Translations under genes and position numbers: made by a program
NCBI GenBank assembly: GCA_035297265.1
Contig: DATGZH010000021.1
Span: forward strand, 1 to 63,204
DNA: 63,204 nucleotides
Origin: DATGZH01 sp035297265
GTDB taxonomy: Bacteria > Actinomycetota > Acidimicrobiia > Acidimicrobiales > RAAP-2
Direction: 5' to 3'
Part shown: positions 41,931-50,232 of the stretch, piece after piece
How positions within the stretch are numbered: the first letter of the stretch is position 1
Layout: each line of letters begins with the position of its first letter
Notes under the pieces: model-generated
What the model was told of the DNA's origin: nothing
Database searches by the model: none
The model's input: the letters and a program-made list of their open reading frames with translations, nothing else

Positions 41931-42663
41931 ACAGTTCTCGTTCGGCGCGGTGGCGGCGACTGTCGAGGTGGCGCCGGGTGTGACCGCTCATCCGGGCCAG
42001 CTCGGCCATGGAGAGTCCGAGCACGCGATGTCCGTACATGACGGCGGCGTCGGCCGGATCGAGACCTCGACCGGTGAGGTCGTCGAGGAGTCGTGCGAGG
42101 TCGTCGAGACTCGTGGTGCCGGTCGACTGGCGACTGGCGAGACGGTCGTGGTCCTGCAAGCCCAAGGTCACCTTCGTTCTGGCCAGCCGCTGGGAGACCA
42201 CTTGTCGTCGGAGCCTGCACCGGACGGCCGAGAGGATGTCGAGCACGGCGTAGGGGCGGTCCTGCCCCGACCAGGCGACGACGACCTCCCAGGCGGTGGC
42301 GATGACGTCGGCGAAGAAGGCTCCGCCGTCATCCCAGTCCCCACCCGAGCCCCAGGAGAGCCGGCGGGCCACGGTGACGAGCCCTGGGATCAGGGCCTGC
42401 AGGGTGGCCCGTACCACCAGGGGGTGCGCGTGCTGCGAGCGCAGCATCGACCGCACGATCCGTGCCGCCCTCTCCCGTTCCTGCTGGGTCCGGGCGACCC
42501 GCAGGAACGTGACCAGCTCGCCGAGGTCGAGCAACCCGAGCTCGGCCACCTCGGCCTCGGCGGCGGCGAGGCGGTCCAGTGCGGTTCTCGACGCCGCCGT
42601 ACGGCTCGTCACCTCCCACTCCGCTCGCAGCTGATCGATGGGTCCGGAACCGAAACGGGGCAT
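41923..42663 (-). CDS. Sigma-factor-like helix-turn-helix protein
   Basis: A 246-aa soluble, mostly helical protein. The C-terminal segment (HRVLGLSMAELARMSGHTRRHLDSRRHRAERELC) looks like a sigma region 4 type HTH, and a central helical region (LLDDLTGRGLDPADAAVMYG) precedes it. A canonical region 2 is not obvious, so it may be a divergent sigma factor or another regulator. As first gene of the operon with the membrane protein and LysM-BTAD regulator, it may act with them in envelope sensing. Confidence 0.5.
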   Translation of the reverse strand: MPRFGSGPIDQLRAEWEVTSRTAASRTALDRLAAAEAEVAELGLLDLGELVTFLRVARTQQERERAARIVRSMLRSQHAHPLVVRATLQALIPGLVTVARRLSWGSGGDWDDGGAFFADVIATAWEVVVAWSGQDRPYAVLDILSAVRCRLRRQVVSQRLARTKVTLGLQDHDRLASRQSTGTTSLDDLARLLDDLTGRGLDPADAAVMYGHRVLGLSMAELARMSGHTRRHLDSRRHRAERELCA

Positions 42664-42752
42664 GGCCGGATGGTCGTCAGCATCCCTCCCACCTTGGCTC
42701 CCACCCGGTCACCTGCGTCCAGGGCCTGTTCCAGGCGACGGGCGAGGACCGA

Positions 42753-42758
42753 TACAGT
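42753..42758 (+). promoter_or_regulatory. -10 box TACAGT for the 128-aa hypothetical gene
   Basis: TACAGT 27 nt before the ATG, with GAGGACAGGAG in the leader as a possible ribosome site. Confidence 0.4.
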
Positions 42759-42785
42759 CCACCCTGTTGAGGACAGGAGCGGCCG

Positions 42786-43172
42786 ATGGATATCGAGGAG
42801 TTCTACGACGCAGACGAACGCCGGCGTGACTCCGCCGAGGTGGAGCTCGGGACGGAGTGGACCGACAAGTCCGGGATCCGCTACGAGCTGGTCTGGGTGG
42901 AGGACACCGGTGAGCTCTACGTCATGCGCGAGCCGGTCGGACCCGAATGGGAGGACCCCTTCGGCGGGATCCACGTGAACACCAAGAGCAACGCGCCCAT
43001 CGAGGGGATGAGCGTCGGGGTGATCGCCCATATCGGGACCCGTGACGAGCTGGATCGGATCCTCGGCGGCTGGCCCCAGGCGATGGCCCAGCCCGACAGC
43101 ACGGCCTGGCTGATCGAGCGCCTGCAGTTCGACAACGTGGCGACGTTCTCGGAGAACGCCCCCCAGGACTGA
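42786..43172 (+). CDS. Hypothetical protein, 128 aa
   Basis: An acidic soluble protein with charged N terminus (MDIEEFYDADERRRDS) and motifs WTDKSGIRYELVWVEDTGELYVM and LDRILGGWPQAM. It looks like a small alpha/beta domain; I recognise no family. Codon bias is normal. It ends 5 bp from the convergent phosphotransferase gene. Confidence 0.65.
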   Translation: MDIEEFYDADERRRDSAEVELGTEWTDKSGIRYELVWVEDTGELYVMREPVGPEWEDPFGGIHVNTKSNAPIEGMSVGVIAHIGTRDELDRILGGWPQAMAQPDSTAWLIERLQFDNVATFSENAPQD

Positions 43173-43177
43173 CGCCC

Positions 43178-44269
43178 TCAGCCGGCGGGCGGCGGCAGTT
43201 CCAGCATCTCTGCCACGCACTGGGTGGCGATGTTGTTCCAGCCCATGTCGGAATCCTCCGGCAGGAGGCCGCTGCCTTTGATCAGCTCGGCCAGCCGGGC
43301 GAAGATCACCGCGAACCGGAAGCCGGCGAAGACCTCGTACCAGAAGAGGTCGTGCAGCGGCCGGCCGAGGAGCTCGGCATAGCGATCGATCGTCTCCTCG
43401 CGTGAGGGGAACCCCGCCGGGCGCTCCCGGGGCTCGTCGACCATGCCCTCCGAGAACTGTCGGTCGAAGTAGAGCCACCAACCGAAATCGAGCTCGGCCG
43501 GCCCGACGGTGGCCATCTCCCAGTCGATGACGGCCTGGGCAGTGAAGTCCTGCCAGATGATGTTGCCGATGCGGCTGTCGCCCCAACAGAGGACGAGCTC
43601 CTGGTGCTGCTCCGGCCGGTGGGCGAGCAGCCACTCCCAGGCGGCCTCGGCCACCGGCACGGGCCGGCCTTCGTCCGCCCAGTCGAGGTAGTCGCGGTAG
43701 TAGGCCAGCTGCTGTTCGATGCCCGGCGGGCCGCGCTGCTGGTCGATAAGCCAGTCGAGTCGGAGGCCCCGCCAGTCGGTCCGGTGCACCTGCGCCATGG
43801 CCTCGAGTCCGCTCCACCACAGGCGCTCCTGCTCGGCGGGCGTGCCCTCGACCAGCCAGGCGCAGTCGTAGGTCGGCTCGCCGGCCACGACCCCGTCGAC
43901 GTGGTCCATGAGGAAGAAGGGCGCGCCGAGCCACGAGTCGTCGGCCTCGAACCAGCGGAGCGGGGGAAGGAGCACCCCGGCGTCACCCTCAGCGAGCGTC
44001 AGCATGACCCGGTACTGGAGCGAGAAGTCAGCCTCCAAGAACAAGAGGTGCTTCGTCGGGGCAACGCGGACGACGAGGCGGCGGTCCGCCCGCCGGCCAC
44101 CCTCGATCCAGGTGGCCCGGCACATGATCGTCTCGTTAGAGAAGCCGGTGGTCATCGGCGCGCTGACCTCACCGACCTCGGGCGCCGCCGCCTCGCCGAG
44201 GTGCGTCGCCAACCAACGGGCCACCGTCTCGGCCACCTCGGCCGGGTCACGCTGGACGATCTCGGGCAA
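43178..44269 (-). CDS. APH-type phosphotransferase family protein
   Basis: A 363-aa protein kinase-like phosphotransferase of the kind often linked to acyl-CoA dehydrogenases. TTGFSNETIMCRATW (~residue 40) is the nucleotide region; the catalytic loop reads LCWGDSRIGNIIW, so the usual His of HGDxxxxN is Trp while Asp and Asn remain; the metal motif is VIDWEMATVGPAELDFGW. Substrate unknown. Unusual TTG start, supported by TAATCT 7 nt upstream. It is divergent from the 112-aa hypothetical gene. Confidence 0.8.
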   Translation of the reverse strand: MPEIVQRDPAEVAETVARWLATHLGEAAAPEVGEVSAPMTTGFSNETIMCRATWIEGGRRADRRLVVRVAPTKHLLFLEADFSLQYRVMLTLAEGDAGVLLPPLRWFEADDSWLGAPFFLMDHVDGVVAGEPTYDCAWLVEGTPAEQERLWWSGLEAMAQVHRTDWRGLRLDWLIDQQRGPPGIEQQLAYYRDYLDWADEGRPVPVAEAAWEWLLAHRPEQHQELVLCWGDSRIGNIIWQDFTAQAVIDWEMATVGPAELDFGWWLYFDRQFSEGMVDEPRERPAGFPSREETIDRYAELLGRPLHDLFWYEVFAGFRFAVIFARLAELIKGSGLLPEDSDMGWNNIATQCVAEMLELPPPAG

Positions 44270-44276
44270 GGCCGTG

Positions 44277-44282
44277 AGATTA
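44277..44282 (-). promoter_or_regulatory. -10 box TAATCT for the phosphotransferase gene
   Basis: TAATCT on the minus strand with 7 nt to the TTG. The opposing -10 box starts only 9 bp away, so the two polymerases would exclude each other. Confidence 0.58.
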
Positions 44283-44291
44283 CCGGTCCGG

Positions 44292-44297
44292 TATGGT
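44292..44297 (+). promoter_or_regulatory. -10 box TATGGT for the 112-aa hypothetical gene
   Basis: TATGGT with 8 nt to the GTG at 44306. Confidence 0.55.
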
Positions 44298-44305
44298 GCG
44301 CCGCC

Positions 44306-44644
44306 GTGGACGTCGTGGTGAACCTCGAGGACGGGATCGTCGTCCTGCGCGAACCCAAGGACACCCGGTCGTTCGCGCTGCGCATCGCCGGACCGGCCGA
44401 CGCCTCCTCAGAGTCGCACACCGAGCATCTGGCCCGGGTCCTCGAAGCCACCGGCGTCGGTCGGCTCGGGCCCGACGGCGACGCCTTCGTCGTCGCCGAC
44501 GCCGTGCGGTTCATGGCGGCCGGGCAGGTCGACGAAGGCTGGGACGAGCAGTTCGAATCGATGGTCTCCTACGCCGGTACCAAGGGCTGGCTCGACGACC
44601 GGGGGGCCATCCAGGCCCACGTGGCCTGGCCAAGGGACGGTTGA
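44306..44644 (+). CDS. Hypothetical protein, 112 aa
   Basis: A short acidic protein (DVVVNLEDGIVVLREPKDTRSF at the start, WDEQFESMVSYAGTKGWLDD near the end), probably one alpha/beta domain. No signal peptide or membrane helix. I recognise no family. GTG start supported by the -10 box 8 nt upstream. Confidence 0.6.
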   Translation: MDVVVNLEDGIVVLREPKDTRSFALRIAGPADASSESHTEHLARVLEATGVGRLGPDGDAFVVADAVRFMAAGQVDEGWDEQFESMVSYAGTKGWLDDRGAIQAHVAWPRDG

Positions 44645-44681
44645 GCGGGGCGTCGGCGGCGCAGCCGGGGCCGGCGGTGGG

Positions 44682-44687
44682 TACGAT
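44682..44687 (+). promoter_or_regulatory. -10 box TACGAT for the aldehyde dehydrogenase gene
   Basis: TACGAT 7 bp before the palindromic operator-like site, with the gene's Shine-Dalgarno (GGGAGG) further down. Confidence 0.4.
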
Positions 44688-44693
44688 GCCGAG

Positions 44694-44708
44694 GAGAACT
44701 TGTTCTAG
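44694..44708. promoter_or_regulatory. KstR-like palindromic operator upstream of aldehyde dehydrogenase
   Basis: GAGAACTTGTTCTAG contains AGAAC-tt-GTTCT and matches the actinobacterial KstR consensus TnnAACnnGTTnnA at all but one position. Lying just after the -10 box, it could block transcription. KstR represses sterol/lipid degradation genes; no kstR gene is in the window. Confidence 0.45.
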
Positions 44709-44750
44709 TTTTCGGGCGCCCGGGACCGGGCTGTCGAGGGAGGTAGCGCC

Positions 44751-46220
44751 ATGACCGTGACCACCTACGAGCACCTCTTCATCGGGGGTGACTGGGTCGC
44801 CTCGGAGGGCAGCGACACGATCGAGGTGGTCTCGCCGGCCACCGAAGAGGTCGTCGGGCGGGTCCCCGACGCCACCAACGCCGACATCGACAAGGCGGTG
44901 GCCGCGGCCCGGCAGGCCTTCGACCACGGCCCGTGGCCGAGCACCCCGGCGGCCGAGCGGGCGGCCGTGCTGGCCAAGGTGTCCGAGGCCATCACGGCCG
45001 AGATGGGCCCGTTGGCCGAGCTCATCACGAACGAGATGGGCGCACCCATCGTCTTCTCCCAGCTCGGCCAGGTCATGGCCCCGATGATGATCTTCAACTT
45101 CTACGCCGGCCTCGGTTCGAGTTTTGCCTTCGAAGAGCTGCGCACGGGCGTGCTCTCGCCCGAGGTGCTCGTGCGCAAGGAGCCGGTCGGCGTGGTGGGA
45201 GCCATCGGCCCGTGGAACGTGCCGCTCTTCCTCGCCGCGGCCAAGCTGGCGCCCTCGCTGCTCGCCGGCTGCACCGTCGTCTTCAAGCCGGCACCGGAGA
45301 CGCCGCTCGACGTGTTCCGCCTGGCCGAGATCTTCAACGAGGCCGGGTTGCCGAAGGGCGTGCTGTCGGTGGTGCCGGCCGGCCGCGAGGTGGGGGAGCA
45401 CCTCGTGACCCATCCCGGGGTGGACAAGATCTCCTTCACCGGCTCGACCGCGGCGGGCAAGCGCATCGCCGGCCTCTGCGGCGAGCGCCTGAAGCGCTGC
45501 ACGCTCGAGCTCGGGGGGAAGTCGGCCGCCGTCCTCCTCGACGACGTGAACCTGGAGCACGCGCTGCCGGTGCTCCTGCCGAACGCCCTCATGAACAACG
45601 GGCAGGCCTGCGTGGCCCAGACCAGGATCCTCGCCCCCCGAGAGCGCTACGGCGAGGTGGTGGAGGCGCTCGTCGAGCACGTGAAGGCCTGGCCGGTCGG
45701 CGATCCGCTCGACCCGGCCAACCAGATCGGCCCGCTCGTGGCCGAGCGCCAGCGGGCGCGGGTCGAGGGCTACATCCGGAGTGGCGTCGAGGAAGGAGCC
45801 CACGTGGCGCTCGGGGGCGGCCGTCCCTCGGGGCTGACCAAGGGCTACTACGTCGAGCCGACGATCTTCAGCGAGGTCGACAACAAGATGAAGATCGCCC
45901 AGGAGGAGATCTTCGGACCGGTGCTCTGCGTCATCCCCTACGAGGGTGACGAGGAGGCCGTGGCCATCGCCAACGACTCCGACTACGGCCTGTGCGGCTC
46001 GGTCTGGACGACCGACAACGACCGGGGCCTCGAGGTGGCGAGGGGGGTCCGCACCGGGACGTACATGCTGAACAGCTCGGCCCCGATGGACTTCGCCACC
46101 CCCTTCGGGGGCTTCAAGGAGTCCGGGGTCGGTCGGGAGTTCGGCCCTGAGGGCCTCGAGAACTTCCTCGAGCTCAAGTCCATCAGCCTCCCGCCGGGCT
46201 ACACGCCCGAGGTGCGCTGA
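44751..46220 (+). CDS. NAD(P)-dependent aldehyde dehydrogenase
   Basis: A 489-aa enzyme oxidising an aldehyde to the acid. GPWNVPLFLAAAKLAPSLLAG (~residue 150), FTGSTAAGKRI (cofactor loop, ~230), the Glu in LELGGKSAAV (~258) and nucleophile Cys in NNGQACV (~291), plus EEIFGPVLCV, are typical. Shine-Dalgarno GGGAGG precedes the ATG. The KstR-like operator upstream suggests a role in steroid or lipid catabolism, but substrate is not readable. Confidence 0.92.
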   Translation: MTVTTYEHLFIGGDWVASEGSDTIEVVSPATEEVVGRVPDATNADIDKAVAAARQAFDHGPWPSTPAAERAAVLAKVSEAITAEMGPLAELITNEMGAPIVFSQLGQVMAPMMIFNFYAGLGSSFAFEELRTGVLSPEVLVRKEPVGVVGAIGPWNVPLFLAAAKLAPSLLAGCTVVFKPAPETPLDVFRLAEIFNEAGLPKGVLSVVPAGREVGEHLVTHPGVDKISFTGSTAAGKRIAGLCGERLKRCTLELGGKSAAVLLDDVNLEHALPVLLPNALMNNGQACVAQTRILAPRERYGEVVEALVEHVKAWPVGDPLDPANQIGPLVAERQRARVEGYIRSGVEEGAHVALGGGRPSGLTKGYYVEPTIFSEVDNKMKIAQEEIFGPVLCVIPYEGDEEAVAIANDSDYGLCGSVWTTDNDRGLEVARGVRTGTYMLNSSAPMDFATPFGGFKESGVGREFGPEGLENFLELKSISLPPGYTPEVR

Positions 46221-46235
46221 GCAGCGGCAACGGTC

Positions 46236-46934
46236 TCAGCCCGACCCGGCGCCGCCCACCGTCGGTGGCGCGGTGGGCGACACGTAGCCCGACAGGATGC
46301 CGCCGGGTTGGCGGACGTCGGCCCGGTGCTGGTCGGTGGCGTAGTCGACCTCGCTGAACCCCGTGCGGTCCCCGTCGCCGTTGACCACGTCGGGGCCCTT
46401 CGCCCCGGCCGAGTCCGAGACGACGATGGCCACGTGGACCGCCTCGAGCGTGGAGGCATCGAGGCCGTAGATCGCCACGTCGCCGGGCTGGGCCACGTAC
46501 CCCGACGAGAGCGGGTGCCAGGTGCCGTGATCGACACCCCAGAGGTAGAAGCTGGCGGTGTCGGAGTTGAGGTCGCCCGGCTGGAAGCGGTAGACGACCG
46601 CCGCCCCCGCCTGCTGCCACACCCAGGCGGCGAAGTCGGCGCACCATTCCTCGTCGAGGTTCTCGTTCCCGCAGTCGTCGGTCCCTGAGCTCCAGTAGGC
46701 GCTGTAGCGGTTGCAGTAGGTGTCCGACGGGTCCGTCCGGTAGCCCACCTGGCTCTCGGCGATCGACATGATGCGCTGCCGGAGGGGCGACACCGGGTCA
46801 CCGAAGACGTGTCCCGGGTTGGCCAGGTAGACCGCAGCGCCCACGGCGACCAGCACCACCACGAGGAGGAGCCGGCGCAGCCGCCGCCGGCGACGCGGGC
46901 GGCCGGGGGCCGGAGGGGGAACGGTCAGGGTCAC
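46236..46934 (-). CDS. CHAP-domain cell-wall hydrolase-like membrane protein
   Basis: A 232-aa protein with a very basic N terminus (PRRRRRLRRLL) and one helix (LLLVVVLVAVGAAVYLA), then a CHAP/NlpC-type domain: Cys in DEEWCADFAAWVWQQAGAAV (~residue 105), QPGDVAIYG (~155) and catalytic His in VHVAIVVS (~175). It could be an amidase or endopeptidase acting on peptidoglycan. GTG start; a TAGGCT box lies about 46 nt upstream. Divergent from the acyltransferase gene. Confidence 0.72.
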   Translation of the reverse strand: MTLTVPPPAPGRPRRRRRLRRLLLVVVLVAVGAAVYLANPGHVFGDPVSPLRQRIMSIAESQVGYRTDPSDTYCNRYSAYWSSGTDDCGNENLDEEWCADFAAWVWQQAGAAVVYRFQPGDLNSDTASFYLWGVDHGTWHPLSSGYVAQPGDVAIYGLDASTLEAVHVAIVVSDSAGAKGPDVVNGDGDRTGFSEVDYATDQHRADVRQPGGILSGYVSPTAPPTVGGAGSG

Positions 46935-46980
46935 AGGAACAGGGCCTCGGGGATGCCGGGCGACCGCCCGACGGGGAGCC

Positions 46981-46986
46981 AGCCTA
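46981..46986 (-). promoter_or_regulatory. Possible -10 box TAGGCT for the CHAP gene
   Basis: TAGGCT on the minus strand, 46 nt before the GTG. Spacing differs from the leaderless pattern, so this is tentative. Confidence 0.3.
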
Positions 46987-47119
46987 CAAAGAGGCCCGTC
47001 GAGGGCGGTGGCACCTCGCTCGAGACGGTCTGGCAGGATGGCGGACCGCCCGGACCGGCCGGTCCGCCCCGAGTGCGCCGGCCGCCGGTTCCCGGCTCGG
47101 AGGAGAAAGGTCGGCACTG

Positions 47120-49216
47120 GTGGCGCAACATGCGGCGAGAACGCGGCTCCCGCCCCCGCCGGTCGACGCCGAGCCCACCGGGCCGCCGGATCCCGATGCG
47201 CCTCGGGCCTTCCCCAACTTGAGCTACATCCCGGGCCTCGACGGGGTCCGGGCCTTCGCCGTCCTGGGCGTCATGGCCTTCCACGGCGGGATCTCGTTCA
47301 TGGTCGGCGGCTACCTCGGCGTCGATGCGTTCTTCGTGCTGTCGGGCTTCCTCATCACGAGCCTCCTGATCGCCGAGTGGCAGCGGCGTCGCACGATCAG
47401 GTTGGGCGCCTTCTGGGCCCGCCGGGCCCGGCGCCTCCTGCCCGCCCTCCTGCTGGTGCTGCTGGCGGTGGCGGCCTACGCCGCCTTCGCCGTGCCGAAG
47501 GGCACCTACCCGACCCTCCGCCTCGACTCGTTGGCCACGTTGTTCTACGTGGCCAACTGGCACTTCATCCTGGTCGGGGCGAACTACTGGAACCAGACCG
47601 CGCTGCCCTCGCCGCTCACCCACACGTGGTCACTGGCGATCGAGGAGCAGTTCTACCTGGTGTGGCCGCTCGTGGTGCTGGGCGTGCTCAAGCTCTCGAA
47701 GACGCTCCGACCGCTCCTCGTCGTCTCGGTCGCCGGGGCGGTTGCCTCGGCCATCTGGATGGCCGTGCTCTACCCGGCGGGGGGGAACCTCACCCGGCTC
47801 TACTACGGCACCGACACCCACGCCCAGTGCCTCCTCGTCGGGGCGGCGCTCGCGGTCGCGCTCGTGCTCGTGGCAGAGCGCCGCCGGGCCGCCGGCTTCC
47901 GGGCGGCGGGCGAGGTCGGCGGCGGCGACCCGGCCTGGGCCGCCACCTCCGTCACGGGCCGGGCCCTCCTCACCGGGGTCGGCCTGGTCGGCGTGCTGGC
48001 CTCGGCCTACCTCTGGACCCACCTCGAGGGCAGCTCATCGTTCCTCTACCGGGGCGGGTTCCTCGTCACGGCCGTGGCCACCGCGGCGGTGCTCGTCTCG
48101 ATCGTCTGCGCCCAGCGCTCGCCTGTGGCCCTGGCCATCTCGGTAGGGCCGCTCCGCTACATCGGGCGCATCTCCTACGGCATGTACCTCTGGCACTACC
48201 CGCTCTTCTTGTACCTCGACGGGGCCCGGACCGGGCTGACGGGCTGGCCGCTGTTCGTCGTGCGCACCGCGGCCACGGTCGGCGTGGCCACCCTCTCCTT
48301 CTTCGCCGTCGAGCGGCCGATCCGTCAGGGGACCTTCTTCCGGTCCTGGCGGGCCTGGGTCGTGACGCCCGTCGCCGCGGTGGCCGTGGTCGTGGCCCTC
48401 GTGGCGGCCACCACGGTGCCGGCGGTGGCCGCGCCGAAGGCCCGGGTGGCCGGCAACTCCGAGCTCTACACGGGGGCGCCGGTGCGGGCGATGGTGGTCG
48501 GCGACTCGGTGGCCCTCACGCTCGGCATCGGCCTCGACGACTCGTCCCTCCAGAAGGCCTACGACATCACCGAGCAGGATCACGGCATCCTCGGGTGCGG
48601 CGTGGCCATCGGGACCGAGAAGGAGTTCAAGGGGAACGTCACCCCCATGTCGGCCGCCTGCAACCCCAACCCGCCGCCCGGCCAGCTCCAGTGGCCGGCG
48701 CAGTGGGTCCAGTGGATGGACCAGGTCCACCCGAACGTGGTGATCCTGCTTGCCGGGCGCTGGGAGCTCGTCGAGCGCACCTTCGCCGGCCACTGGACCA
48801 ACATCTTGGATCCCGCCTACCAGGCCTACGTGAAGCACCAGCTCGAGCTGGCCGTCCAGGTCGCGACGTCCCAAGGCGCCCACATGGTGCTCATGACCTC
48901 CGCGTGCTCGGACAGCGGCGAGCAGCCCAACGGCGAGCCCTGGCCCGAGGACAGCGTGGCCCGGCTGGACGCCTACAACAACTTGGTGCGCGAGGTGGCG
49001 GCCGAGAACCCGGGGAAGGTGACGCTCGTCGACCTCGCCGCCCTCGTCTGCCCGGGCGGGCAGTACACGTCGACGATCGACGGCGTCCAGGTGCGTGCGC
49101 CCGACGGCATCCATTTCACCGACGCCGGCGGGATCTTCGTGGGTAACGCCGCGTGGCCGACGATCGTCGCCGCGGTGAAGAACGACCCGGGGGCCATGGC
49201 CGTGACCGACGGCTGA
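47120..49216 (+). CDS. Acyltransferase-3 / SGNH-hydrolase fusion (OafA type)
   Basis: A 698-aa membrane protein. The N-terminal ~10-helix acyltransferase-3 domain begins LSYIPGLDGVRAFAVLGVMAFH (the conserved His), continues GVDAFFVLSGFLIT and RRARRLLPALLLVLL. After ~residue 440 a periplasmic SGNH esterase/transferase domain carries VVGDSVALTLG (Ser), and the Asp/His pair in DGIHFTDAGG. Such proteins O-acetylate surface glycans or peptidoglycan. The GTG is preceded by AGGAGAAAGG. It may work with the divergent CHAP hydrolase in envelope modification. Confidence 0.86.
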   Translation: MAQHAARTRLPPPPVDAEPTGPPDPDAPRAFPNLSYIPGLDGVRAFAVLGVMAFHGGISFMVGGYLGVDAFFVLSGFLITSLLIAEWQRRRTIRLGAFWARRARRLLPALLLVLLAVAAYAAFAVPKGTYPTLRLDSLATLFYVANWHFILVGANYWNQTALPSPLTHTWSLAIEEQFYLVWPLVVLGVLKLSKTLRPLLVVSVAGAVASAIWMAVLYPAGGNLTRLYYGTDTHAQCLLVGAALAVALVLVAERRRAAGFRAAGEVGGGDPAWAATSVTGRALLTGVGLVGVLASAYLWTHLEGSSSFLYRGGFLVTAVATAAVLVSIVCAQRSPVALAISVGPLRYIGRISYGMYLWHYPLFLYLDGARTGLTGWPLFVVRTAATVGVATLSFFAVERPIRQGTFFRSWRAWVVTPVAAVAVVVALVAATTVPAVAAPKARVAGNSELYTGAPVRAMVVGDSVALTLGIGLDDSSLQKAYDITEQDHGILGCGVAIGTEKEFKGNVTPMSAACNPNPPPGQLQWPAQWVQWMDQVHPNVVILLAGRWELVERTFAGHWTNILDPAYQAYVKHQLELAVQVATSQGAHMVLMTSACSDSGEQPNGEPWPEDSVARLDAYNNLVREVAAENPGKVTLVDLAALVCPGGQYTSTIDGVQVRAPDGIHFTDAGGIFVGNAAWPTIVAAVKNDPGAMAVTDG

Positions 49217-49231
49217 CGACGCTCCCGCCGA

Positions 49232-49615
49232 TCAGCCGCCGGGGGAGACGGGGACGCCGGGCGTGCCGTTCTCGGCGTCGATGCAGCTCGCCCGCAGCGA
49301 GACGATGAGGTGGCCCTCCTCAACCCGCGAGCTCTCCGAGATGGCGGTCATGAGGTCGTCCCACGAGCCGTCGTCCGAGTTGGCCTGGGCGGCCAGCGGC
49401 AGGGCGAGACGCAGCTGGGTCAGAGCATTGGAGCGTTCGCTCGCCGCCTTCGCCGGGTCCGTCTCGTGGGTGGCGGCGTCGTAGAGCTTGATCGAGCGGT
49501 CGACGTAGACGCAGGCCTGCCGGGCGAGTGCCAGGCCCTGTTGCTGCGAGCAGCCGGCGAGGACCACGGCGGCCACCGCGGCCACGATGAGCCCGACGGC
49601 GCCGCGCCGGACCAC
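49232..49615 (-). CDS. Small putative lipoprotein
   Basis: A 127-aa protein with a lipoprotein signal: GLIVAAVAAVVLAGCSQQ (lipobox LAGC, Cys ~22). The mature part is mostly helical (LALARQACVYVDRSIKLYDAAT; NALTQLRLALPLAAQA), with two further Cys. I recognise no family. GTG start follows 1 bp after the stop of the upstream 185-aa gene. Confidence 0.62.
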   Translation of the reverse strand: MVRRGAVGLIVAAVAAVVLAGCSQQQGLALARQACVYVDRSIKLYDAATHETDPAKAASERSNALTQLRLALPLAAQANSDDGSWDDLMTAISESSRVEEGHLIVSLRASCIDAENGTPGVPVSPGG

Positions 49616-49616
49616 C

Positions 49617-50174
49617 TCAGCTCAGCCAGGCGTCGGCGGACTCCAGAAGGAACCGGCTCACCGCGAGGCACCGGTCAAAGAGGTCGCAGAGCAGCTCCTC
49701 GCCGGCCAGCACCCGGGCCAGGGAGACCTGGTAACGGGCCACGATGCTCAGCCGGCGCTCGGGGGCGTCGGTGGCCGAGGCGTAGGAGTCGATGGCCGAG
49801 ACCTCGAGCGGCAGCTCGATGCCACCCACCCCGGCCAGGTCCATCGTGAGGCGGAGGAGGTCGGGGCCCTGGGGGAGCGGGGGGAGGGCCCACGTGAAGG
49901 TGAGCGGGAAGTGGAAGGCGTCGGGTGGTTCCTCGTCGTCGGCGAGCCCCATGACGGCGTCTTCGAACGAGAGGAGCACGCGCGGGTCCACGTCGAGGGC
50001 GAGGTGGAGGTCGAGGGGGCCGCCACAGCCCTCCTCGGGGTGGAGGTCGACCTCCCAGACCTGGCGGAGCGAATAGGTCTCGACGAAGTGGCGCTCGTCG
50101 TGCACGTGGAAGCCGTGGTCCACGCAATGGTCCTTCAGGTCGGCGACATAGCCGGCCACGTCGATCGCTGCCAC
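49617..50174 (-). CDS. Hypothetical protein, 185 aa
   Basis: A soluble alpha/beta protein starting VAAIDVAGYVADLKDHCVDHG, with several His/Asp/Glu residues (VWEVDLHPEEGCGGPLDLHL) and a helical C terminus (LLCDLFDRCLAVSRFLLESA). I recognise no family. GTG start with TAGGCT 10 nt upstream; probable operon with the lipoprotein gene. Confidence 0.6.
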   Translation of the reverse strand: MAAIDVAGYVADLKDHCVDHGFHVHDERHFVETYSLRQVWEVDLHPEEGCGGPLDLHLALDVDPRVLLSFEDAVMGLADDEEPPDAFHFPLTFTWALPPLPQGPDLLRLTMDLAGVGGIELPLEVSAIDSYASATDAPERRLSIVARYQVSLARVLAGEELLCDLFDRCLAVSRFLLESADAWLS

Positions 50175-50184
50175 AGTGCTCGTC

Positions 50185-50190
50185 AGCCTA
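50185..50190 (-). promoter_or_regulatory. -10 box TAGGCT for the 185-aa hypothetical gene
   Basis: TAGGCT on the minus strand, 10 nt before the GTG. Confidence 0.42.
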
Positions 50191-50219
50191 CCTGGGGGGT
50201 GTCGCCCGATCCCCGGGGA

Positions 50220-50225
50220 TATCGT
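50220..50225 (+). promoter_or_regulatory. -10 box TATCGT for the IMPase gene
   Basis: TATCGT then cgccccg and GTG (7 nt). Confidence 0.52.
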
Positions 50226-50232
50226 CGCCCCG

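Noticed and set aside
43178..44269. Aminoglycoside resistance kinase
   Set aside because: The APH fold is shared with many metabolic phosphotransferases, the catalytic loop is altered (WGDSRIGN), and the gene lies among lipid-type genes.
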